Shown: positions 8,713 to 14,525 of the stretch, in pieces
Layout of the letters: every line of letters starts with the position of its first letter
Position numbering within the stretch: position 1 is the first letter of the stretch
Source: JAICSD01 sp035637115
Lineage (GTDB): Bacteria > Acidobacteriota > Vicinamibacteria > Vicinamibacterales > 2-12-FULL-66-21
Direction: 5' to 3'
Assembly: GCA_035637115.1 (NCBI GenBank)
Contig: DASPXV010000151.1
Span: 4,394 to 68,393 of the forward strand
Length of the DNA stretch: 64,000 nucleotides
Notes under the pieces: model-generated
The model's database searches: none
Seen by the model: only the letters and a program-made list of their open reading frames with translations
What the model was told of the DNA's origin: nothing
Program-made: the position numbers and the translations under genes

Positions 8713-10108
8713 AGAAAGCGAGCTCGTTCTTGAAGACGCCGGGATTCCGGTCGCATCCGCGCGGCACCGCTGGAATAGCGACCGAGATCGGTGGGAGGCG
8801 CACCTGCAGTACCTCGCGCCGTCAGCCGCGGGCGGCCGGCTTCGCGTACGCGTGGCGCCGCTTGCCGGAGAATCGACCGCGGACGACAACGTTGCCGACG
8901 TGGCGGTGCCACCGGTGCGGGGTCCGCTGCGCACGCTTGTCGTTGAAGCACCGGTGACGTGGCCGGCGGTGTTCGTTCGACGCGCGTTGGAAGGGGAGAG
9001 CGCGTTCTCCGTGTCCTCGCTCCAGCGCGCCGGAAAGAGCGTCGCGACGCGTACCGGCGGTCCACCGCCCGGAAACGGGGACAGTCCCCGTTTCCAGCGG
9101 CAGAAAACGGGGACTGTCCCCGTTTCTGCGCTGACGCGCAGCGCCCTCGTACCGTTCGAGGTCGCCATCATCGGTGGCCCTGACAATCTGTCGCCGGCGG
9201 ATCTCGAGGCGCTGCAGTGGTTTGTGGAAGCGCGCGGCGGTGTGGTCATCTTCGTGCCCGCTCAGCGGCCGTCAGGCCAATACCGATCGCTTATGGGCGG
9301 GGACATGTTCGACCCACGCGCGCTCGAAGCGCCGGTCCCTCTCGGCGCTGAGCTCTCCGCATCGGAATTCGTGGTTCCCCGCGAGCTGCCCCCCTGGTCG
9401 AGTGCGTTCGCGGCCGATCCGCAGGGCAATCCCGTTGTGTTCTCGCTGCGCAGAGGCGCCGGGGCTGTCGTCTTCTCCGGCGCGCTCGACGCATGGCGGC
9501 ACCGAGGCCAGGACGAAGAAGCGTTCGCGCGTTTCTGGCGACGCGTCGTCGCCACGAGCGCCGTGTCTGTGCCTCCGGCAGTCGACGTCGAGCTGACGCC
9601 TGCACTCGCGCGTCCAAACGAGCGCGTGACGATCACTGTTCGCGTCCGGGACACGGAACTCTCATCCGGCGCGGACCGCATGGAACCGCCGTCACTCGAA
9701 GCGCGCGCGGTAGGCCCTCAAACGAAGACCGACGAGGCCGTCAGACTGTGGCCTACAGCTGAACCCGGCGTGTTCATTGGCGAATGGCGTGCGCGTGAGG
9801 CGGGAGACTACAACGTCAGCGTGTCGGCCGGTGTCTTGCGCGGCGACGCGGCGATCCATGTCGCCTCTGATATTGTCGCGGCCTCTCCACTGCAGTCCGA
9901 CGATCTCGCATTACTCGCCCGCGCATCGGGCGGCCGGGTTTTTCCGGCAGCGCGCCTTTCCGACCTGACCGCCGCACTGAAGGCAGCGTATCCGGCGCGT
10001 CCAGTCGTTTATAGCGTCCGCATCATGCGATCGCCGTGGTGGTGCGTGCCGTTTGCCGCGCTCCTGTGCGTCGAGTGGACCCTTCGCCGTCGCCGCGGTC
10101 CAGCGTAA
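8525..10108 (+). CDS. C-terminal remnant of a vWA/BatA-like membrane protein
   Basis: This is the frame that continues after the moxR junction. Believable protein starts near AAIWVVDVSPLAPNVRI (about 8576); the frame itself opens at TTG 8525 inside moxR, and an ATG at 8639 is a possible restart. Seen: Ig-like beta-rich segments (SIVLNGDGV, RLRVRVAPL), a class-I glutamine-amidotransferase-like fold (FEVAIIGGPDNLSPADLEAL then GGVVIFVPAQ), another beta domain, and a C-terminal transmembrane helix (WWCVPFAALLCVEWTL) followed by arginines. These belong to the second half of large vWA proteins encoded in moxR-DUF58-vWA operons; the N-terminal helices and the vWA MIDAS domain are absent. A 57-bp pair of palindromes (9071-9127) is carried in frame. 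xerD starts 4 bp downstream. Probably a pseudogene fragment unless the upstream deletion is an assembly error. Confidence 0.7.
   Translation: MRRSSFARHGPRGKRRRAAIWVVDVSPLAPNVRIAHARMASSRLPGQALDVSIVLNGDGVAGKESELVLEDAGIPVASARHRWNSDRDRWEAHLQYLAPSAAGGRLRVRVAPLAGESTADDNVADVAVPPVRGPLRTLVVEAPVTWPAVFVRRALEGESAFSVSSLQRAGKSVATRTGGPPPGNGDSPRFQRQKTGTVPVSALTRSALVPFEVAIIGGPDNLSPADLEALQWFVEARGGVVIFVPAQRPSGQYRSLMGGDMFDPRALEAPVPLGAELSASEFVVPRELPPWSSAFAADPQGNPVVFSLRRGAGAVVFSGALDAWRHRGQDEEAFARFWRRVVATSAVSVPPAVDVELTPALARPNERVTITVRVRDTELSSGADRMEPPSLEARAVGPQTKTDEAVRLWPTAEPGVFIGEWRAREAGDYNVSVSAGVLRGDAAIHVASDIVAASPLQSDDLALLARASGGRVFPAARLSDLTAALKAAYPARPVVYSVRIMRSPWWCVPFAALLCVEWTLRRRRGPA
9071..9127. repeat. Pair of one-base-centre palindromes inserted in frame in coding sequence
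   Basis: Two palindromes lie 9 bp apart. The first (9071-9095) has perfect 12-bp arms GGAAACGGGGAC / GTCCCCGTTTCC around a single A. The second (9105-9125) has perfect 10-bp arms AAACGGGGAC / GTCCCCGTTT around a single T. The two copies are also inverted relative to each other. The block is 57 bp (19 codons), keeps the frame of the vWA-like protein and encodes a polar insert (PGNGDSPRFQRQKTGTVPVS). Palindromes of this kind resemble REP/BIME units moved by REP-associated Y1 transposases, or Rickettsia palindromic elements found inside genes. No transposase gene is in the window. Confidence 0.8.
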
Positions 10109-10111
10109 GCC

Positions 10112-11011
10112 ATGAGCCCCGCTATGACCGAGTGCGTGAACACGTACCTCGACTACCTGCGCGACGTAAGGCGCCTGTCGCCGAACACGGTGAGCAGCTA
10201 CGCGCGCGATCTCAGCGCACTTTGCGCTTACGCGGGGAAGAAGGAGCAGGCGATCGAATCGCTCGATCGGCGCGACCTCGAAGCGTTCGCCCGGCAGCTG
10301 ATGACGAACGGCCTCGCGCCGCGTTCGGTGGCGCGCGCGATCGCGTGCGTCCGCGGGCTCTACAAGTTTCTGCTCCTCGAGAAGCGCATCGCCGCGGATC
10401 CTGCCGAGGACCTTCGCGCGCCGCGCGCGTGGCCCGCGCTGCCGAAGTACCTGGACATGCAGGAGGTCGATCGGTTACTCGCGCAGCCGGACACAACCAA
10501 CGCACGCGGCGTGCGCGACAAGGCCCTCATCGAGCTTCTGTATGCCACGGGCCTGCGCGTCACGGAGCTCCTGAATCTGAAGGCGGGGGACATCAACCTC
10601 GCGGCCGGCTACCTGACGTGCATCGGCAAAGGGGACAAGCAGCGGATCGTTCCGCTCGGCGAGTCCGCGGCCGACTGGGTGCGCCGCTACATCGCAGACG
10701 CGCGTCCCGCGCTGCTCAAGGGACGAAAATCGAACTGGCTCTTCGTGAACGCGAAGGGAGGCACGCAGCTCTCACGCGTGGGATTCTGGAAGGTGTTGAA
10801 GAACTACGGCATCAAGGCGGGCGTCTCCCGCGATATCAGCCCGCACGTCCTGAGGCACTCCTTCGCGACGCACCTGCTGGAACGGGGCGCGGATCTGCGC
10901 GCGATCCAGATGATGCTCGGGCACGCGGACCTGTCGACGACGCAGATTTACACGCACGTGCTCGAGGCGCGCCTGCGAGCGGTCTACGACAAATTTCACC
11001 CGCGCAAATAA
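10112..11011 (+). CDS. xerD: Site-specific tyrosine recombinase, XerC/XerD family
   Basis: A 299-residue recombinase of the size and layout of chromosomal XerC/D, which resolve chromosome dimers at dif. The N-terminal SAM-like core-binding domain spans about 5-90 (YLDYLRDVRRLSPNTVSSYARDL). The catalytic domain shows the first arginine in ATGLRVTELL (about 148), the lysine in GKGDKQRIVPL, HVLRH (about 246-250), LGHADLSTTQIYTH and the nucleophilic tyrosine within it. The ATG is 4 bp after the upstream frame; a second ATG at 10124 is possible. It is not flanked by att-like repeats or phage genes, so a housekeeping Xer rather than an integrase is favoured. XerD is chosen over XerC by overall resemblance only. 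Confidence 0.85.
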   Translation: MSPAMTECVNTYLDYLRDVRRLSPNTVSSYARDLSALCAYAGKKEQAIESLDRRDLEAFARQLMTNGLAPRSVARAIACVRGLYKFLLLEKRIAADPAEDLRAPRAWPALPKYLDMQEVDRLLAQPDTTNARGVRDKALIELLYATGLRVTELLNLKAGDINLAAGYLTCIGKGDKQRIVPLGESAADWVRRYIADARPALLKGRKSNWLFVNAKGGTQLSRVGFWKVLKNYGIKAGVSRDISPHVLRHSFATHLLERGADLRAIQMMLGHADLSTTQIYTHVLEARLRAVYDKFHPRK

Positions 11012-11090
11012 ATTCGTGAGGTCTTTGTGGTACAGTTCCAAGGTTCTAGCCACTCGCAATTCTGCGTAAGCGAAGGAGTTCGATTCGCAC

Positions 11091-12242
11091 ATGAGCCGTA
11101 ATGGCCACTATCTCTTTACGTCGGAATCGGTGACCGAAGGGCACCCTGACAAGATCGCCGACCAGATTTCCGACTCCATTCTGGACGCCATCCTCGCGCA
11201 AGACCCCGTCGGGCGCGTCGCCTGCGAAACCCTGGTGACGACAGGCCTGGCCATCGTCGCAGGAGAGATCACCACGAGCTGTTACGTGGACTTCCCGAGC
11301 ATCGTCCGTGAGACGATCCGCGAAGTCGGCTACACGCGCGGCAAGTACGGATTCGACTCCGAGACGTGCGCGGTTCTTTCTTCGATCCACGGCCAGTCGC
11401 CGGACATCGCGCAGGGGGTGGATCCCGGCGGCGCGGGCGACCAGGGGCTGATGTTCGGGTACGCCTGCACGGAGACGCCCGAGCTGATGCCGATGCCGAT
11501 CATGCTGGCGCACAAGCTCGTGAAGGGGCTTTCCGATCGGCGCCGCGACCAGTCGATGGACTACCTGCGTCCGGACGGGAAATCGCAGATCTCCATCGAG
11601 TACGACCACGGGCGTCCCGTGCGCGTCGACACGATCGTCGTGTCCACGCAGCACAGCCCGACGGTCACCAACGAGACGCTCCGCGAAGACATCACCGAGA
11701 AGATCGTCAACAAGGTCATTCCGAAAGAGATGATGGACGCGAAGACGCGCATCCTCATCAACCCGACCGGACGATTCGTCGTCGGCGGCCCGCACGGCGA
11801 CGCCGGCGTGACCGGGCGCAAGATCATCGTCGACACTTACGGCGGCGCAGCCCCGCACGGCGGCGGCGCGTTCTCGGGCAAGGATCCGACGAAGGTGGAT
11901 CGTTCGGCGTGCTACATGGCGCGCTACGTCGCGAAGAACGTCGTCGCGGCGGGACTCGCCGAGCGTTGCCTGGTGCAGCTGGCGTACGCAATCGGCGTCG
12001 CCGAGCCCGTGTCCGTGCTGATTGACAGCTATGGCACCGGCACGGCGTGCGACGAGAAGATCGCCGAGCTGGTGCGCGCGCACTTCAAGCTGACGCCGCG
12101 CGGCATCATCGAATCGCTCGATCTGCGCCGCCCGATCTACAAGAAGACGGCCGCGTTCGGCCACTTCGGCCGCACCGAGCCGGAGTTCACCTGGGAAAAG
12201 ACGGACAAGGCCGCGGCGCTGCGCGCTGACGGCGGCAAATGA
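11091..12242 (+). CDS. metK: S-adenosylmethionine synthase
   Basis: A 383-residue cytosolic tetrameric enzyme making SAM from methionine and ATP. It starts at ATG 11091 with AAGGAG at 11073-11078. Signature motifs are FTSESVTEGHPDKIADQISD (residues 9-28, Mg/ATP and methionine binding), GAGDQGLMFGYA near 117, and GGGAFSGKDPTKVDRSACY in the third domain with the K+/phosphate loop. Length and motif order are standard. The 79-bp upstream gap shows no SAM riboswitch fold that I can recognise. The stop codon TGA (12240-12242) already lies inside the first unit of a GATTGNN heptad array. Confidence 0.97.
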   Translation: MSRNGHYLFTSESVTEGHPDKIADQISDSILDAILAQDPVGRVACETLVTTGLAIVAGEITTSCYVDFPSIVRETIREVGYTRGKYGFDSETCAVLSSIHGQSPDIAQGVDPGGAGDQGLMFGYACTETPELMPMPIMLAHKLVKGLSDRRRDQSMDYLRPDGKSQISIEYDHGRPVRVDTIVVSTQHSPTVTNETLREDITEKIVNKVIPKEMMDAKTRILINPTGRFVVGGPHGDAGVTGRKIIVDTYGGAAPHGGGAFSGKDPTKVDRSACYMARYVAKNVVAAGLAERCLVQLAYAIGVAEPVSVLIDSYGTGTACDEKIAELVRAHFKLTPRGIIESLDLRRPIYKKTAAFGHFGRTEPEFTWEKTDKAAALRADGGK

Positions 12243-12307
12243 TTGCCGGCTGGCGATTGGTGATTGCCGATTAAACGGACCGGCGATTGGCGATTGCCGA
12301 TTGGCGA
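12241..12307. repeat. GATTGNN heptad array at the metK 3' end
   Basis: Starting at 12241, inside the metK stop codon, the sequence reads as 7-bp units GATTGCC, GGCTGGC, GATTGGT, GATTGCC and GATTAAA. After an interruption come GATTGGC, GATTGCC and GATTGGC, ending at the start of the PHP-domain gene. It fills the whole metK/PHP gap. The same unit recurs at 32734-32900 and 44136-44307. Confidence 0.8.
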
Positions 12308-14023
12308 GTGAAAGTTGGGGCGCTGGCTGTTCTGGGAGCAGCCGGCGCCTTTGTGCTTCTGGCGCTGCCCTCCGCGCCTCGTCTGCTCGACACGTCGGGC
12401 TGGGCGGACCTCGCGGCGCGCACGGTTCCGGGCGCGTACCACATCCACAGCATCCGCTCCGACGGCCACGGTGACCGCACGCAGATAGCCGCCGCGGCGG
12501 CGCGCGCGGGACTGAAGTTCATCATCCTTACCGATCATGGCGACGGGACGCGTCCGCCGGATGCTCCCGCGTACATCGACGGTATCCTGGTTCTCGACGG
12601 AGTTGAGATCAGCACGGACAACGGGCATTACGCCGCGATCGGCATGCCACGCGCGCCGTATCCGCTCGGCGGCAGCGGCGAAGCCGTGGTCGAAGACGTC
12701 CGCCGCCTCGGAGGATTCGGCATCGCGGCGCATCCGGGCTCGCCGAAGCTCGCGTTGCGGTGGACGAGCCCGGCGCAGCCGGACGGCATCGAGTGGCTGA
12801 ACCTGGACAGCGAATGGCGCGACGAATCGCGCAGCACGCTCGTGCGCGCCGGCCTCGCGTATTTCCTGCGTCCTGGTCCGGCGCTCGCCACATTGCTCGA
12901 TCGCCCCGAGACGCTCGAGCGGTGGAATGCATTGGTGAAGAAGGCGCCGACTGTCGCGCTCGCCGCGGTCGACGCGCACGGCGGCGTCGGCCGCCGCGCG
13001 GAGGACACGTCGCGCAGCCTGTCCGGTACGATCGGTATCCCGAGCTACGAAGCGAGTTTCCGCACCGTCAGCAACCGCGTCATTCTCGATTCGCCGTTGT
13101 CCGGAGACGCCGCCGCGGATGCGCGCGCGGTGTATGCCGCCATCCGGAAGGGCAGCGTCTTCACGTCAGTCGACGCGCTCGCGGGTCCCGCCCTCGTGGA
13201 TTTTGCGTTCGAGTCCGGCTTCAACCGAAAGGGCATGGGCAGCGTACTGGCGGAAGATGCCGACGGGACGCTGGTAGTTCGGGCTGTCAGGCCGGACGGT
13301 GGCGAGCTCGCGATCGTCCACGACGGCCGGGTCGTCGCCACGACACACGGGACCGAACTGCGGCACGTTCTGACCGGCGCCCGGGGCGCGTACCACGTCG
13401 AGATTGTCGCTGTGAGCACGACCGGCATGCCGCCCGTCCCGTGGGTTGTCACGAATCCGATCTATTTCGGTGCTAAGGGCCCCGCCGTCGCGCGTGCAGA
13501 ACTCAGCGCGCGCTTTGGCGAGGCCTCGCCGAAGCCGCTTCGCGGCGAAGGCGGGGCTGAGGGTGCCAGAGGTGCTGAGGGTGCGATTGCGCCGTTTCCG
13601 TGGCGTATAGAAAAAGACCCGTCGTCGAGCGCGGTGCTGCGGACCACCGATCGGGACGCGACGCTTGAATACAAGCTCGGCGAAGGGGAGCGCGCCAACC
13701 AGTTCGTCGCGCTCGCGACGGATCTTCACGAGCAGTCGTTCAGCGCAATCGACCTCTCAGTTTCCGGGGATCATCCGCAACGTGTCTCTGTCCAGCTGCG
13801 GACGGCGGACGGCCGGCGGTGGGGAAGGTCCTATTACATCGATCCCGGCGGATCGGCGCTTCGCGTGCGGGTCGGCGATCTCGCGCCGGTGCGACCCGCG
13901 GCGATGGAGCCACACGTCAGATCGAATGAAGCGACGTCATTGCTCCTGGTCGTCGATCTGACGAACGCCAACCCGGGACGTTCGGGAAGCCTGCGAGTCC
14001 GGAGCAGCGCGTTCGTTCAGTAA
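12308..14023 (+). CDS. Membrane-anchored PHP-domain metal-dependent phosphoesterase-like protein
   Basis: About 571 residues if GTG 12308 is the start; an in-frame TTG at 12287 would put repeat-array sequence into the protein and is rejected. A hydrophobic segment at about 3-20 (GALAVLGAAGAFVLLALP) is a signal anchor. A PHP domain follows with HIHSIRSDGHGDRTQIAAAA, FIILTDHGDG and FGIAAHPGSP, i.e. the H-x-H, D-H and H metal ligands of the PHP fold. Beta-rich C-terminal regions (about 300-570) contain PDGGELAIVHDGRVV and a discoidin-like end. PHP domains hydrolyse phosphate esters; the extracytoplasmic placement suggests an envelope substrate, which the sequence does not identify. A low-complexity insert at about residues 402-425 coincides with a palindromic DNA block (13511-13586). 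Confidence 0.75.
   Translation: MKVGALAVLGAAGAFVLLALPSAPRLLDTSGWADLAARTVPGAYHIHSIRSDGHGDRTQIAAAAARAGLKFIILTDHGDGTRPPDAPAYIDGILVLDGVEISTDNGHYAAIGMPRAPYPLGGSGEAVVEDVRRLGGFGIAAHPGSPKLALRWTSPAQPDGIEWLNLDSEWRDESRSTLVRAGLAYFLRPGPALATLLDRPETLERWNALVKKAPTVALAAVDAHGGVGRRAEDTSRSLSGTIGIPSYEASFRTVSNRVILDSPLSGDAAADARAVYAAIRKGSVFTSVDALAGPALVDFAFESGFNRKGMGSVLAEDADGTLVVRAVRPDGGELAIVHDGRVVATTHGTELRHVLTGARGAYHVEIVAVSTTGMPPVPWVVTNPIYFGAKGPAVARAELSARFGEASPKPLRGEGGAEGARGAEGAIAPFPWRIEKDPSSSAVLRTTDRDATLEYKLGEGERANQFVALATDLHEQSFSAIDLSVSGDHPQRVSVQLRTADGRRWGRSYYIDPGGSALRVRVGDLAPVRPAAMEPHVRSNEATSLLLVVDLTNANPGRSGSLRVRSSAFVQ
13511..13586. repeat. Low-complexity palindromic insert inside the PHP-domain gene
   Basis: This block contains the palindrome CTTCGC-G-GCGAAG (13538-13550, one-base centre, as in the 9.07-kb pair) and then the short repeats GCTGAGGGTGC at about 13556 and 13574. 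It encodes PKPLRGEGGAEGARGAEGA, a glycine/glutamate-rich stretch unlike the surrounding beta-rich protein. The frame is kept. It is probably a dispersed element tolerated in a surface loop or linker. Confidence 0.5.
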
Positions 14024-14030
14024 CAGCCGT

Positions 14031-14414
14031 TCAGCGATCGCCGGCTTTCGGCGCGATCTCGTCCAGGGCGCGACGCAGATCGCTGGCGAGCAGCCCGTGC
14101 CGGAACGCCTCCCGAAGCGCTCGCTCCGCGATCTGGCGGGCGACGACCATCGATTTCTGACGGATGTCTCTCGGCGGGGCAGAGGCGACGAAGGCGCCAA
14201 GCCCGCGCCGCATCTCCACGACCCCTTCGCGGACGAGCGTCCGGTACGCGTGCTGGACGGTGTTGGGATTCAGTTTCAGTTCGTTGGCGAGCTGCCGCGC
14301 GCTCGGCAGCGACTCTCCGGCCTTCAATACGCCCGTGCTGACCGCGCGAACCACCTCGTCCGCAATTTGGCGGTAAACCGCCCGCGGGTCCTCACGCCGA
14401 AGTTCGACGAACAT
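14031..14414 (-). CDS. GntR-family (YtrA-type) transcriptional regulator
   Basis: A 127-residue protein made of a GntR winged helix-turn-helix (residues about 10-78: AVYRQIADEVVRAV, LPSARQLANELKLNPNTVQHAYRTLVREG) and a short helical tail of about 45 residues. The small effector-less tail is typical of the YtrA subfamily, whose members usually repress an adjacent ABC-transporter operon. No ABC transporter is next to it here; the neighbour downstream on the same strand is the 3' side of the PHP gene, and lptFG lies 111 bp upstream in the same orientation. Binding to its own promoter is suggested by the inverted repeat at 14440-14453. Confidence 0.88.
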   Translation of the reverse strand: MFVELRREDPRAVYRQIADEVVRAVSTGVLKAGESLPSARQLANELKLNPNTVQHAYRTLVREGVVEMRRGLGAFVASAPPRDIRQKSMVVARQIAERALREAFRHGLLASDLRRALDEIAPKAGDR

Positions 14415-14439
14415 ACGCCGTAGAGTAGCACGCTAGCTA

Positions 14440-14453
14440 ACTAGTAATCTAGT
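14440..14453 (-). promoter_or_regulatory. AT-rich inverted repeat, candidate autoregulatory operator of the GntR gene
   Basis: The arms ACTAG (14440-14444) and CTAGT (14449-14453) are separated by TAAT, inside an AT-rich island (14433-14460) in otherwise GC-rich DNA, 26 bp upstream of the GntR start. Spacing and position suit a GntR/YtrA operator overlapping a promoter. This is inferred from position and symmetry only. Confidence 0.4.
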
Positions 14454-14476
14454 GAACTATCGCACGCAATAACGCT

Positions 14477-14524
14477 CGGTCATCGGCCATCGGCCTCGGC
14501 TATCGGACATCGGTAATCGGTAAA
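14477..14524. repeat. Heptad array (unit ATNNCCG, minus-strand sense) at the lptFG 3' end
   Basis: Read on the plus strand: CGGTCAT, CGGCCAT, a 6-bp unit CGGCCT, CGGCTAT, CGGACAT, CGGTAAT, CGGTAAA. The array ends one base from the lptFG stop codon (14526-14528) and extends downstream of that gene toward the GntR promoter region. Unit length is 7 with one deletion. No separate terminator is visible for lptFG. Confidence 0.75.
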
Positions 14525-14525
14525 G

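Noticed and set aside
10112..11011. Phage or island integrase
   Set aside because: The protein has XerC/D length and motifs, there is no adjacent tRNA, direct repeat or phage gene, and the neighbours are housekeeping genes.
11012..11090. SAM riboswitch upstream of metK
   Set aside because: The gap is only 79 bp and shows no SAM-I type paired helices or terminator; only a ribosome site (AAGGAG) is recognisable.
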